A stretch of 64,000 nt of DNA from DAHUXN01 sp963729815 (lineage in GTDB: Bacteria > Acidobacteriota > Terriglobia > Acidiferrales > UBA7541), in the NCBI GenBank assembly GCA_963729815.1, contig CAVSPU010000002.1:682001-746000 (forward strand), read 5' to 3'. How positions within the stretch are numbered: position 1 is the first letter of the stretch; every line of letters begins with the position of its first letter. The notes below the pieces were generated by a model. It had not been told where the DNA came from. It worked only from the letters and a program-made list of their open reading frames with translations, and did no database searches. Positions 16,206 through 26,506 of the stretch are shown piece after piece. Made by a program: the position numbers and the translations under genes.

Positions 16206-18008
16206 TTATTGCTGCGATTGCGGCTGCGCGGGCGCTTTCGGCTGTGCCGCGTGCCGATGCGCCGGCTTGTGCATCGGTTGCGCGTCCGGTTCTTGCGCGC
16301 CGCTTTCTCCCTTGCGCACTTTGCTCAGACTCGGCTTTGGCATCTGCCACAAGAGCCGCGCCTCGGGTGCGCCGTTCGGGTAGTACTTCGTGGACTCCTG
16401 ACCCGTCGGCTGAAGAATGATGTCCACGCGCCGGTTATACGCCAGCCAGGTATCGCGGTCACGATGCATCATCCACTTCTCCGGCTGGGCTGGATCCTGC
16501 CCTTGCAACTGCGTCACTTCGCTGCGATCGAGCTGCCGCTCTTTGCCTTCCGCGCGCGTCTCGATTTTGTCCGCCGAAATTCCCTGCGAAACCAGATAGT
16601 CTCTCACGCGATCGGCGCGCCGTTCGCTGAGCGCTTCGTTGTACGGCGAAGACCCGCGAACGTCCGCGTGTCCCACCACGACCAGCTTCGCCGTGTCGTC
16701 GTAATCCAAATACTTCTTGAACGTGGACGCCACAGTGTCGAGCGATTGCTCTTCGCTCATCACCAGCCCCACATCCGGATGTTCCTTCACCGGATACGCG
16801 GTCGAATAGAAAACGCTTTGCAGCGTGACGACCGGCATTGGTTCGATCGACCCGGTGAGGTGCAGATTCGCCGTTTGCGTCACGGAACCGCCGCAGACGT
16901 TCGTTGCGGTCAGCGTGTACGCCTGGTTTTCGTCGATCGGCCCGATGTTCTGCTGTTTCGGCTGCGCGGTGATCGTTTGACTCCCGCTTGGCTGCACGCT
17001 TCCGATGGGATCGATACTCACCTGGCTCGCATTTGACGACGTCCAGCTCAGCGTCGAAGTTCCATCCTCTTTCACTTTGTCCCCGATTTTGTGATATCTC
17101 ACTTCGGTCGGATTCAAAGTCAGCGTCGCCGTCGGCTGGATATTGACGTTGATGGTCTGGCTTTGTGTGACTGTGCCGCCGGGCCCTGCGGCGCTGAAGT
17201 TGTACGTCGTCGTCTTGAGAGGGGTCACGGATTTATTTCCGCTCGCGTCCACCTTGCCGATTTCACTGATGTTTACGTCCACCGCATCCGTCGAGCTCCA
17301 TGTCAATTGCGAGGAATCGCCGCAATTGAGTTGTGTCGGCGCTGCCGAGAATGTTCCCGTCACCGGAGCGATTGCGACTGTCGAACTCGCCAGTCCTGCC
17401 TTAAATCGCGGCTGCGCGGAAAGCGTGTTGCCTTGCTTCCAGTTCTTGGTTTTGGTCTTGCCGTCGTGCAGGTTTACGGTCACTTGCTGTCCCGCTTGCA
17501 CCGTGACTGGCCCCGACCAGATCGTCTGCCCATTGCGCGTTACGTCGATTTGGTACGTGCCCGGGCGCACGATCAGCCGCTGGTGCCACAGCCAATTCCA
17601 GTCGAACTCATCCACATGCCCGACGAAATAGGCGGGCGTCTTGCCATTCAGCAACACCGCCGCCGCTCTGTCGCCGTTCAGTTCGATGTCGCCGAACGGT
17701 CCCGAGACAGCGTCGCCGGATTGCTGCAGCGCCACCTTCAAATCTGTCGTTTTTCCTTGGATAACGTCCACGTCCTGCGTTTGGGATGTGTAGCCGTAGT
17801 TGTAGACGCCCACCGAATGTTTTCCTGCGGGCAGCTTGATGGTTTGATTGCCATGTTTAACCGCATTTCCATCCACGAAGACGTATGCCTGCTTCGGGCT
17901 AACTTTAATTTTGAGTTTTCCGTCCTGCGCGAACAACGGTGTTGAGCACGCTAGCGCGACGACCATCGCGAGGAAGGGGACGAGAGAAACAGCCTTCAAC
18001 CTTGTCAT
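16206..18008 (-). CDS. PEGA and OmpA-domain envelope protein
   Basis: 600 residues from the ATG at 18008, chosen because AGGAG lies upstream and a signal peptide follows (LVPFLAMVVALACSTPLFA). In order: a PEGA domain (about 30-95, with PKQAYVFVDGNAVKHG and LPAGKHSVGVYNYGY), a region with VRPGTYQIDV, two Ig-like repeats (LTWSSTDAVDVNISEIGKV and LSWTSSNASQVSIDPIGSV), and a C-terminal OmpA domain with the peptidoglycan-binding pattern GHADVRGSSPYNEALSERRA. The tail is Gln/Pro/His-rich. The protein likely tethers the outer membrane to peptidoglycan. It is a single-gene transcript with its own terminator. Confidence 0.88.
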   Translation of the reverse strand: MTRLKAVSLVPFLAMVVALACSTPLFAQDGKLKIKVSPKQAYVFVDGNAVKHGNQTIKLPAGKHSVGVYNYGYTSQTQDVDVIQGKTTDLKVALQQSGDAVSGPFGDIELNGDRAAAVLLNGKTPAYFVGHVDEFDWNWLWHQRLIVRPGTYQIDVTRNGQTIWSGPVTVQAGQQVTVNLHDGKTKTKNWKQGNTLSAQPRFKAGLASSTVAIAPVTGTFSAAPTQLNCGDSSQLTWSSTDAVDVNISEIGKVDASGNKSVTPLKTTTYNFSAAGPGGTVTQSQTINVNIQPTATLTLNPTEVRYHKIGDKVKEDGTSTLSWTSSNASQVSIDPIGSVQPSGSQTITAQPKQQNIGPIDENQAYTLTATNVCGGSVTQTANLHLTGSIEPMPVVTLQSVFYSTAYPVKEHPDVGLVMSEEQSLDTVASTFKKYLDYDDTAKLVVVGHADVRGSSPYNEALSERRADRVRDYLVSQGISADKIETRAEGKERQLDRSEVTQLQGQDPAQPEKWMMHRDRDTWLAYNRRVDIILQPTGQESTKYYPNGAPEARLLWQMPKPSLSKVRKGESGAQEPDAQPMHKPAHRHAAQPKAPAQPQSQQ

Positions 18009-18667
18009 CTTGAGTAAACTCCTTCCGGAAAAATGTAGTAGAGCAAATTGCAACGCTTAGTTTAGATGCAACCAGGGCTGAGGGCGGGTAGATGTCAATT
18101 AGACTCTCTGCAGGCATTGGCCGTCAAGCGAATTAACCCCGAGCTGGCGGTTCCGCTTCCGATCCCTGCGTTCATCAGGAACTGAATCAGCTTCTTCCAT
18201 CTGACAGTGGTACTGCCGCCTTGTGCAATGGAATATCACAAGCTCTAGAATTCTAATGCTGATGAACCTCGACAAGTCGTTGTCTAACCTGAAAAGTGCT
18301 TCTGTTCCGATTTGCCTCCCACATTCAACTGCCTCAAATTGCGGTTCCTTGTAAACCTACCCCGCACGAACCGAGCACACACGGCGCGCACCTATCAGAA
18401 TTCGCAGCCGCTCGGATTGAGTTTGCGTGCCCGAATTTCCGCCGTTGAATTTCGGCGCGCCACGCGCCGGCTCAACGCCCGCCGCCGGAGGGCTTTGAGC
18501 TGTTCGCTTGCCTGTTCGCTCCAGCGACACCGCTTCCCAATATCGGACACATGCACTCGAATTTCCGCGTCGTGTCCCACGTAAGTGGCTGGCCTCCATG
18601 GAGTTGACTTTGTCCCATTTGGGCGTTTGTGTGCCTCTTAATTCACGCAGTTGCACCGGAGGGTCTC
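18009..18667. other. Intergenic region without a supported gene
   Basis: About 660 bp between the divergent OmpA/PEGA gene and the first orphan permease. Short frames on both strands show no family-like sequence. It must hold both promoters, but I cannot place them. The permease ribosome site (CCGGAGGG) lies at its right end. Confidence 0.5.
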
Positions 18668-21124
18668 GTGAACACGTTATTGGGAGACTTACGCCACGCA
18701 CTGCGCCTGTTGGTTAAGTCACCGGGCTTCACGCTGATTGCCGTCGCCACGCTTGCGCTCGGCATCGGCGCCAACACGGCGATTTTTTCAGTCGTCAACA
18801 CTCTCTTCCTGCATCCGCCCGGCGTCACGCAGCCGGATCGCGTCGTCGCGCAGCGCGCCTACTACAATAAGCTCGGCCTGAAAAACATCGTCGTCTCCAT
18901 CCCCGATTACGCCCAGGTGCGTGACAGCAAGAGCATTTTCGCCGCCGCAGCGGCCTGCACCGGCACCACGTTCAATTACACCGCTGGCGATTTCCCCGAG
19001 CAGCTTCGCGGCGCGCTGGTCACCTGGCAATGGTTCGACGTCTTCGGCGTCAAGCCCATCGTCGGCCGCGTCTTCACTCAGGCGGAAGATCAGCCCAACA
19101 CCAATCGGGAGGTCATCCTTTCTTACGGCACGTGGCAGCGCTGGTTCGGCGGCGATCCCAATGCCGTCGGCCGCACGATTCAGCTCAATCAGCAGCCGTA
19201 TCACATCGTCGGCGTCATGCCCGCCAATTTCCACTGGCCCAGCCCGCAGCCGGACCTCTGGGCGCCTCTCGGCCTCGACCCCAAGGCCTTTTCCGTCAAC
19301 AACACCTTCAACGAAAACTATCTCTCCGTCGCGCGCTTGCAGCCCGGCGTGTCATTCTCGCAGGCCAGCGCCTATATGCGTGTGCTGACGCAGCGCGTCC
19401 TCGACAATCCCGCCACGAAATTCGCCAAGGACTCGGAGTGGGGCATGTTCCTCATGCCGCTCACCAGTTACGTCTTCGGCGACTTGACCACGCCCATTCT
19501 GATTCTTACCGGCGCCGTCGCCTTCGTTCTGCTCATCGCCTGCGCGAATATTGCCGGACTTCTGCTCGCCAAGGCCGCAGGCCGCTCGAAAGAACTCGCC
19601 GTGCGCGCCGCTCTGGGCGCTTCGCGCACGCGCCTGATGACGCAGGCTCTTTGCGAAAATCTCGCCCTCGGCATCCTCGGAATTCTCGCGGGATTGATCG
19701 TCGCGCAATTCGGGCTGAAAGCGCTGCTTTTCGCCGCGCCCAAGGAAATGGCCAACGGCCTCACGTTTTCGCTCGATGGCTATGTGCTCGCCTTCACCGT
19801 GATCGCCGGCCTCGTCGCTGTGCTGATTTTCGGTACGGTTCCGGCCTGGCACATGTCGCACGCCGATCCCTATAATGCCCTGCGGGAATCCGGCCGCTCT
19901 TCGACCGGCAGCCGCGGCCGCCAGCGTTTCCGCGCCGTGCTCGTCGCCGGAGAACTGGCGCTCGGCCTCGTGCTTCTCGCCGGAACCGCGCTCCTGCTCA
20001 AGAGTCTGTCGCGCATCAGCGACGTGAATCCCGGATTCAGTCCGCATAATGTCACCGCCGCGAGCCTTTCTCTTCCCCCGGCGCAGTACGACACCCAGGA
20101 CAAGCAGGACGCATTTTTCCAGACTGTTCTCGACCGGCTCTCGCAGTCTCCCGGAGTCGTCGCCGCAGGCGGAGGTTTTCCGCTGCCATTCGCGGGCAAC
20201 GATGGCACCGCCTCTTTCGATATTCAGGGACGCCCGACAGCCCCCGGCGATCCCGGCCCGCATGGCGCGATTCGCGTCGTCACGCCCGGCTACTTCACCG
20301 CGCTGAGCATTCCGCTCCTCAAGGGCCGCTATTTCACCGACGATGACCGCAAAGGCTCGCAAGTCGTCGTCATCATCGACGAAAATCTCGCCAAGGCCTA
20401 CTGGCCCAACGAAGATCCCATCGGCAAGCAGATTCGCAACGGCAATACCTCTCCCTGGGCCACGATTATCGGCATCGTCGGCAACATTCGCTTCACCACG
20501 CTCGCCGGCGACGAGCAATCCGCCGGAATCTCCATGTCTTCCGGCAAGGGCTCGTATTATTACCCGATCTCTCAGAGCGGCGCGCCCTTCGGATATCTCA
20601 TCGCCAAGACAAGCGGCAGCTCAACGGCTGGCGACGCCGCCATTCGCCAGGCCGTGCACGGCGTCGATGCCAATCTGCCGGTCTCCAACATGGAAACCAT
20701 GGACACACGCATCGCCGAATCGCTCGGCCCGCAGCGCTTCGCCACCAATTTGCTTGCGGTCTTCGCCGTGCTTGCGATCGTCCTCGCAGCCGTTGGCCTC
20801 TATGGATTGATCAGCTATAGCGTCACCGAGCGCACCAACGAATTCGGCATTCGCATGGCGCTTGGCGCGCAGCAGAAGGACGTCCTGCGCCTGGTTCTCG
20901 TGCAGGGCTCGAAGCTCGCTCTCGCCGGAGCCGCCGTTGGAATCGTCGCGGGACTTCTGCTCATGCGCGCGATGCAAAGCGTTCTTTACGGCGTCAGCGC
21001 CGCCGACCCGCTCTCGTTTGCCGGCGCCGCGATTCTCCTGATTCTCGTCGCGCTCGCGGCCTGTTACATTCCCGCGCGCCGCGCCATGCGCACGGATCCG
21101 ATCGTTGCGTTAAGATACGAGTAA
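18668..21124 (+). CDS. Orphan MacB/FtsX-type permease (ADOP), copy 1
   Basis: 818 residues from the GTG at 18668, chosen because GGAGGG precedes it and VNTLLGDLRHALRLLVKSPG aligns with the starts of copies 2 and 3. Layout: an N-terminal helix after SPGFTLIAVATLALGIGANTAIF, a MacB periplasmic core, an FtsX block of three helices near 275-400, a second periplasmic domain and a second FtsX block to the end (RTDPIVALRYE). This duplicated form without its own ATPase is typical of Acidobacteriota, hence 'acidobacterial duplicated orphan permease'. The role is unknown; export or mechanotransmission by analogy with MacB. No ATPase or membrane-fusion gene is adjacent. Confidence 0.9.
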   Translation: MNTLLGDLRHALRLLVKSPGFTLIAVATLALGIGANTAIFSVVNTLFLHPPGVTQPDRVVAQRAYYNKLGLKNIVVSIPDYAQVRDSKSIFAAAAACTGTTFNYTAGDFPEQLRGALVTWQWFDVFGVKPIVGRVFTQAEDQPNTNREVILSYGTWQRWFGGDPNAVGRTIQLNQQPYHIVGVMPANFHWPSPQPDLWAPLGLDPKAFSVNNTFNENYLSVARLQPGVSFSQASAYMRVLTQRVLDNPATKFAKDSEWGMFLMPLTSYVFGDLTTPILILTGAVAFVLLIACANIAGLLLAKAAGRSKELAVRAALGASRTRLMTQALCENLALGILGILAGLIVAQFGLKALLFAAPKEMANGLTFSLDGYVLAFTVIAGLVAVLIFGTVPAWHMSHADPYNALRESGRSSTGSRGRQRFRAVLVAGELALGLVLLAGTALLLKSLSRISDVNPGFSPHNVTAASLSLPPAQYDTQDKQDAFFQTVLDRLSQSPGVVAAGGGFPLPFAGNDGTASFDIQGRPTAPGDPGPHGAIRVVTPGYFTALSIPLLKGRYFTDDDRKGSQVVVIIDENLAKAYWPNEDPIGKQIRNGNTSPWATIIGIVGNIRFTTLAGDEQSAGISMSSGKGSYYYPISQSGAPFGYLIAKTSGSSTAGDAAIRQAVHGVDANLPVSNMETMDTRIAESLGPQRFATNLLAVFAVLAIVLAAVGLYGLISYSVTERTNEFGIRMALGAQQKDVLRLVLVQGSKLALAGAAVGIVAGLLLMRAMQSVLYGVSAADPLSFAGAAILLILVALAACYIPARRAMRTDPIVALRYE

Positions 21125-21175
21125 CACTTTGCAGGCGCCCAAAGATATGAATTGTCCGTAGACGTGAGGTGGATG

Positions 21176-23623
21176 ATGAATTCGTTTTTTCAGGATTTGC
21201 GTTACGGCGTGCGCGTATTGAAGAAATCGCCGGGCTTCACCATCATCGCCATTCTCACGCTCGCGCTGGGCATCGGCGCCAACTCCACGATTTTCAGCTG
21301 GATCAACTCGACTGTGCTCAATCCCATTCCCGGCGTCACGCATGCCAGCCAGTGGATCGCCGTCACCATCGACGGCGGACGCGATCAAAATCCTCTCTCT
21401 TATCCCGACTACCTGGATCTCCGCGACCGCAATCGCACTCTTTCCAGTTTTGTCGCGGCCACCAACACGACGATGAGTCTCACCTCCAACGGCAAGCCCG
21501 AACGCCGCTGGGGCATTTTGGCTTCCGCCAATTATTTCGACGCTCTGGGAGTTCGCCCCATCCTTGGCCGTGGCTTTCTTCCATCCGAAGACACCAAGCC
21601 CGGCGGCGCTCCCGTCGTGGTCATCAGCTATCACCTCTGGCAAACACGATTCGGTGCCGATCCTTCCGTCATCGGCCGCACAATCGAAATCGATCGCCAT
21701 CCGCTGGAAGTTGTTGGCGTCGCGCCTCCAGGCTTTGTCGGCACGCAAACCGGCCTCAGTTATGACTTGTGGGTGCCCATCATGCAGGTCGGTGATTTCT
21801 ACAGCAGCGATACCGCCGACTTTCTTCTCCACGACCGCGGTACAAACTGGCTGCTTTGCGTTGCCCATCTCAAGCCCGGCGTCTCCGCGGACGGCGCGCA
21901 AGCCGATCTCAACGTCCTCATGCACGGAATTGCGGCGCAGTTTCCGAAGCAGCATCTGGGCAATATCAACATTCTTGCCAGTCCACTCTGGCGCGCTCCC
22001 TTTGGCGCGAATTACTACCTCCATACGATTCTGTTCCTTCTCCTGGCCATTTCCGGAGTCGTGCTGCTTTTGGCCTGTGCCAACGTCGCAAATCTATTGC
22101 TTGTGCGCTCGGTTGGCCGCCGGCGAGAAATGGCCATTCGTCTCTCCATTGGCGCCACGCGCTGGCGCCTGGTTCGTCAGTTGCTCGCCGAAAGTTTGAT
22201 CCTCGCTTTCTGCGGTGGAGCTATCGCCATGGTGTTCACTTTGTGGACCGCTGGCACGCTGGGCAGTTTCGTTCCGCCCGTCGCCGAAATTCCTCTTTCG
22301 ATGACCGTGACCGCAGACCGTTCCGTTCTCTTCGCGACCTTCATCATTTCCATTCTCACCGGCGTCATTTTCGGCATTCTTCCGGCATTTCGCTCCTCGA
22401 GCCTGCAGCCGGTGACCGTTCTCAAGGAAGAAGCGGGCAGCACTTCTGGTGGAATGCACAAAGCGCGGCTTTCCGGCGCGCTCGTTGTCGCGCAAATCGC
22501 CATGTCGCTCTTGCTCCTCGTCTGCGCCGGACTTTTCATTCGTAGCGTCCGCCAGGCCCAGCAATTCAATCCCGGCTTCAATCCTCATAATGTCCTGCTC
22601 GATGACTATGATCTCTCTGGCCTCGGCTATGACGCTAAATCCGGCACGCAATTTCATCGCCAGCTCTACGACAAGCTGCAGACAATTCCCGGCATCGAAT
22701 CCGCGACCATCGCTGGCTGGGTTCCCCTCGGTTTCGATCAATCGTCCTATGCCGTTCAGGTCGAAGGCTACGTCCCTCGGCCTCACGAATCCATGGACGT
22801 TCAGTACGCAGACGTCGGCCCCAACTATCTCCGGACCATGCAAACTCCTCTAGTCGCTGGCCGCGAATTCACTACTGCGGATATCGGCGGTTCTCAGCAT
22901 GTCGCCGTCGTGAACCAGGCGTTCGCGCATCGCTATTGGCCGCATAGCGAACCCATCGGCGAAAAGCTTGAGGCTGGCGGTACTTCGTACACCGTTGTCG
23001 GAGTCGCGCAGGACAGTGATTACAACTCAATCGGCCAGAAACCGCAGCCTTTCTTTTACCTCCCGCTCTTCCAGGACTACGGCCGCCATGCCGCCATTTA
23101 TGTGCGCGTCCCTGGCGATCCGCTCGCGTTCGTTACGCCTGTTCAGGACGCTGTGCATTCGCTCGACGCCGATCTGCCTCTCTTCGACCTCACCACTCTC
23201 GACTCGCGCATTCAGCTCAACACCACCACGCAGCGCCTCGCCGGAGTTTTCGTCGGTGGCTTTGGCATTCTCGCCCTTATCTTGGCGGGGATCGGAATCT
23301 ACGGCGTCCTGGCTTACACCACGCGCCAGCGCACCCACGAAATCGGCATTCGCATGGCGCTGGGCGCCGAGCCGCGCGACGTTCTGAAACTTGTCTTGCG
23401 TCAAGGCCTCACGCTGGCTCTTCTCGGCCTCGCCATTGGATTGGCCGCGTCTTTTGTGCTCACCCGTGCCTTGTCGAGCGAACTTTTTGGCGTTACGGCC
23501 AGCGATCCCTTGACCTACGCAGCCGTGGCCATTCTGCTGCTGACCGTCGCCATGGCTGCCTGTTACATTCCGGCGTATCGCGCCATGCGCACCGATCCCA
23601 TGGTCGCCCTGCGCTACGAATGA
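21176..23623 (+). CDS. Orphan MacB/FtsX-type permease (ADOP), copy 2
   Basis: 815 residues. The start at 21176 has GAGG six bases upstream and matches the other copies (MNSFFQDLRYGVRVLKKSPG). It has the same architecture as copy 1: SPGFTIIAILTLALGIGANSTIF, two periplasmic domains and two FtsX blocks, ending RTDPMVALRYE. It lies 51 bp downstream of copy 1, so the two are probably co-transcribed. Sequence similarity to copy 1 is clear but moderate, which implies an old duplication. A palindromic 52-bp repeat follows its stop by 3 bp. Confidence 0.9.
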   Translation: MNSFFQDLRYGVRVLKKSPGFTIIAILTLALGIGANSTIFSWINSTVLNPIPGVTHASQWIAVTIDGGRDQNPLSYPDYLDLRDRNRTLSSFVAATNTTMSLTSNGKPERRWGILASANYFDALGVRPILGRGFLPSEDTKPGGAPVVVISYHLWQTRFGADPSVIGRTIEIDRHPLEVVGVAPPGFVGTQTGLSYDLWVPIMQVGDFYSSDTADFLLHDRGTNWLLCVAHLKPGVSADGAQADLNVLMHGIAAQFPKQHLGNINILASPLWRAPFGANYYLHTILFLLLAISGVVLLLACANVANLLLVRSVGRRREMAIRLSIGATRWRLVRQLLAESLILAFCGGAIAMVFTLWTAGTLGSFVPPVAEIPLSMTVTADRSVLFATFIISILTGVIFGILPAFRSSSLQPVTVLKEEAGSTSGGMHKARLSGALVVAQIAMSLLLLVCAGLFIRSVRQAQQFNPGFNPHNVLLDDYDLSGLGYDAKSGTQFHRQLYDKLQTIPGIESATIAGWVPLGFDQSSYAVQVEGYVPRPHESMDVQYADVGPNYLRTMQTPLVAGREFTTADIGGSQHVAVVNQAFAHRYWPHSEPIGEKLEAGGTSYTVVGVAQDSDYNSIGQKPQPFFYLPLFQDYGRHAAIYVRVPGDPLAFVTPVQDAVHSLDADLPLFDLTTLDSRIQLNTTTQRLAGVFVGGFGILALILAGIGIYGVLAYTTRQRTHEIGIRMALGAEPRDVLKLVLRQGLTLALLGLAIGLAASFVLTRALSSELFGVTASDPLTYAAVAILLLTVAMAACYIPAYRAMRTDPMVALRYE

Positions 23624-23626
23624 GCC

Positions 23627-23678
23627 TGTAGCTCACGTCCCGCCCGCGTTCTTTGCGGGCTGACGTGAGGTCTTCCCT
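23627..23678. repeat. 52-bp palindromic repeat, copy A
   Basis: Outer stem CTCACGTC/GACGTGAG enclosing an inner GCCCGC/GCGGGC stem. It lies 3 bp after the stop of permease copy 2. An almost identical element (4 differences, mostly in the loop) occurs at 26332-26383 after permease copy 3. No T-tract follows, so it is a REP-like element or a 3'-end stabiliser more than a standard terminator. Confidence 0.75.
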
Positions 23679-23806
23679 CGGCCCTCACAATAGTCAGCAG
23701 TGAAAAACGCAGGGTTGAGAAGTGGAGTGTTTGGCATTTACCAGCTTTTCATCGTTGACCTTTGACTGTTTCGTTCGTCTAACGTTTCGAAGTGCTGGGG
23801 CGACCC

Positions 23807-26326
23807 ATGAACACTCTGTTTCAGGACATTCGTTACGGCCTGCGCATGTTGCTCAAGGCCCCCGGATTCACTGCCGTCGCCGTCCTCACGCTCGCTCTCG
23901 GCATCGGCGCCAACACCGCGATTTTCAGCCTGATCAACGCCGTGATGCTGAAGTCGCTGCCGGTGAAAAACCCGCAACAGCTCGTCCTCTTTCAATGGGA
24001 CGACAACAAATGGCCTCCGAAATTTGGTCAGACGGGATGGGACTCGGAATACTCATTTTCCTATCCCACGTTTCAGGATTTCCGTGCGCAAAGCGACACG
24101 CTTTCCAGTGCATTTGCTTGGGTCCCGCTCGGCTTCAATGACGAAAACGCTACGGTCGGCATCAACGGGGAGCCAACGCTGGCCAACGGCCAGATGGTCA
24201 CTGGCGAATATTTCTCTGGCTTGGGCGTTACTCCGCTTCTTGGCCGCGGCATCACGGAGGCGGACGAAAACCCTGGCGCGCCGCGCGTCGCCGTTATCAG
24301 CTACGCCTACTGGGCGCGTCATTTTGGACAGGACCACTCCATCATCGGACGCAATCTCACATTGAATGCAATCCCTTTCACCATTGTTGGCGTCACGCCG
24401 GCAACTTTCTATGGCGTGCAAGTCGGAACCGAGCCCGATCTTTGGATTGCTTTCGACGATAAGCCCAACCTCCGTCCTTGGAGTACCGAACCCAACAGCG
24501 CCACCTCCGTCTACACTGCGCGCGACTGGCTCTGCCTGAATATTATCGGCCGATTGAAAAACGGCGTCACCCGGGCGCAGGCGCAAAGTTCTCTCGACAC
24601 AATGTTTCATCACATCGTCACCGTCGACTGGCATCCGGATCACGAAAATCAGGTTCCGCACCTGACGCTCCAGCCAGCCCGCCAGGGACTGCCTCAATTG
24701 CAGCAGAGCGCCGGACAGCCGCTTTACATTTTGATGATCGCTGTGGGAATGGTTCTTCTCATCGCCTGCGCCAACGTCGCCACTTTGCTTCTCGCGCGCG
24801 CCACGGCTCGTAAAAAAGAAATCAGTGTGCGCCTGGCCATCGGCGCTTCTCGCGCGCGCCTGATCCGCCAGTTGCTCACCGAGAGCGTCTTGATGTCCGT
24901 TCTCGGCGGCGCTTTGGGACTGGTCTTTGCCAATTGGGGCACGCGCGCGCTTGTGGCGTTGATGTCCAACAACACCATCCCCCTGATTCTGGATGCCGGA
25001 GCCGATTCCAAGGTTCTGTCATTCACATTCGCGGCCTCGGTGCTCACCGGAATTCTCTTCGGCCTCGCGCCCGCGCTTCGTGTCACGCGCGTCAATCTCG
25101 CCTCCGCGATGAAAGATAGCGCAGCAAACATTTCCGATGCGCGCGACAAGCATCGTCTGGGCAAATCGCTCATCGTTGCGCAGGTTGCGGCTTCGCTGGT
25201 GCTCATGATTGGTGCGGGCCTGTTTGTGCGGACGCTCGTGAATTTCGAAAAGAAAAACTTCGGATTTAATCAGCAGCACCTGCTGAGTTTTGGGCTCGAC
25301 CCCACGCGCGCCAATTATCACGATGAACGATTGGTGAACCTCTACTCGCAATTGCTCGATCGTGTCCAAGCGCTTCCGGGCGTCCAATCCGCCACGATGT
25401 TGGAATACGCACCGTTCAATGGTTGGTCCAACAATAATTCCGTTTACGTCGAAGGGGCGGCCAAGAGACCCGGGAATCCTATGGTTACCTCGCAAAGAAT
25501 TGGCCCTGATTTTTTCAGCACGATGGGTATTCCCATCATCCTCGGCCGCGGCATCAATCGGACCGACACGGCGGCGTCGCCTACGGTCGCGGTCATCGAC
25601 GAAACTTTCGCGCAGAGGTTTTTCCCTGGGCAGAACCCTGTCGGACGTCATTTCAGCCGAGGTTCCAAATTTGACCCCAAGGATTCCATCGAAATCATAG
25701 GTGTCGCCAGGTCTGCCGAACTCACCGACCCCCACGCCGCGCTTCGGCCCAAGGCGTATTATGCATACGCACAGGGCAAGCATCTCGACATGATGTTTTT
25801 CGAAGTTCGCACCCAAGGCCCTCCGTCGGGTGTGATTTCTGAGTTGCGCGACGTGGTTCATCAGGCCGATCCCGCGCTCCCGCTGATCGATCTGAAGACG
25901 CAGAGCGAACAGACCAGCGAAGCGCTTTCGCAGGAACGCCTCTTCGCGCGTCTCACTTCGGTTTTTGGACTTGTTGCGCTTGTCCTTGCCATGATCGGCC
26001 TCTACGGCACCATGGCCTATTCCGTCACGCGCAAAACGCACGAAATCGGCATTCGCATGGCCCTCGGTGCGAAGCCGGTGGACGTTCTCGCCATGGTCAT
26101 CCGTCAGGGAATCGCGCTCACTCTGATTGGCGTCGCGACTGGCGTGGTCGCCGCGCTCGGCGTCACCCGCCTCGTCACCAGCATGATTTTCGGCGTGACG
26201 CCTTACGACCCGGTAACCTTTCTCAGCGTCGCCGTTGTTCTTATCGCCGTCGCGTTTCTTGCCTGTTACATCCCCGCGCGCCGCGCCATGCGCGTCGACC
26301 CGATTGTGGCCTTGCGCTACGAATGA
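23807..26326 (+). CDS. Orphan MacB/FtsX-type permease (ADOP), copy 3
   Basis: 839 residues from the ATG at 23807 (MNTLFQDIRYGLRMLLKAPG); a start five codons earlier is not supported by alignment with its neighbours. It has the same duplicated MacB-core and FtsX layout, with APGFTAVAVLTLALGIGANTAIF at the front and RVDPIVALRYE at the end. Unlike copies 1 and 2, it is separated from its neighbour by 183 bp including the palindromic repeat and probably has its own promoter. The ribosome site is weak. No ATPase partner lies nearby. Confidence 0.9.
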   Translation: MNTLFQDIRYGLRMLLKAPGFTAVAVLTLALGIGANTAIFSLINAVMLKSLPVKNPQQLVLFQWDDNKWPPKFGQTGWDSEYSFSYPTFQDFRAQSDTLSSAFAWVPLGFNDENATVGINGEPTLANGQMVTGEYFSGLGVTPLLGRGITEADENPGAPRVAVISYAYWARHFGQDHSIIGRNLTLNAIPFTIVGVTPATFYGVQVGTEPDLWIAFDDKPNLRPWSTEPNSATSVYTARDWLCLNIIGRLKNGVTRAQAQSSLDTMFHHIVTVDWHPDHENQVPHLTLQPARQGLPQLQQSAGQPLYILMIAVGMVLLIACANVATLLLARATARKKEISVRLAIGASRARLIRQLLTESVLMSVLGGALGLVFANWGTRALVALMSNNTIPLILDAGADSKVLSFTFAASVLTGILFGLAPALRVTRVNLASAMKDSAANISDARDKHRLGKSLIVAQVAASLVLMIGAGLFVRTLVNFEKKNFGFNQQHLLSFGLDPTRANYHDERLVNLYSQLLDRVQALPGVQSATMLEYAPFNGWSNNNSVYVEGAAKRPGNPMVTSQRIGPDFFSTMGIPIILGRGINRTDTAASPTVAVIDETFAQRFFPGQNPVGRHFSRGSKFDPKDSIEIIGVARSAELTDPHAALRPKAYYAYAQGKHLDMMFFEVRTQGPPSGVISELRDVVHQADPALPLIDLKTQSEQTSEALSQERLFARLTSVFGLVALVLAMIGLYGTMAYSVTRKTHEIGIRMALGAKPVDVLAMVIRQGIALTLIGVATGVVAALGVTRLVTSMIFGVTPYDPVTFLSVAVVLIAVAFLACYIPARRAMRVDPIVALRYE

Positions 26327-26331
26327 GGCTT

Positions 26332-26383
26332 TGTAGCTCACGTCCCGCCCGCGCACTATGCGGGCTGACGTGAGGTCCTCCCT
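26332..26383. repeat. 52-bp palindromic repeat, copy B
   Basis: Same element as at 23627-23678, again just after a permease stop codon (5 bp). Both stems are fully conserved and the changes fall in the loop (TTCTT against CACTA) plus one flanking base, which suggests that the structure itself is maintained or that the copies are recent. Confidence 0.75.
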
Positions 26384-26506
26384 TTCCCTTCGTGGATCCC
26401 GATCGGTTTAATGGGCCGTTGCCGTCCGTTGTACGGCACACTTATCGCCGCAGCGTCTCCGATCTCTGCTTTCGACTTTCAACTTTCAACTGTAAACTTC
26501 CTTCTC

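Noticed and set aside
19352..20518. 388-residue open frame antisense to the first permease
   Set aside because: High-GC coding creates long antisense frames; the sequence is low-complexity (Glu/Gly/Arg-rich) and the sense strand has a clear permease.
25019..26356. 445-residue antisense frame over permease copy 3
   Set aside because: Same artefact: Arg/His/Glu-rich with no domain, fully covered by a real gene on the other strand.
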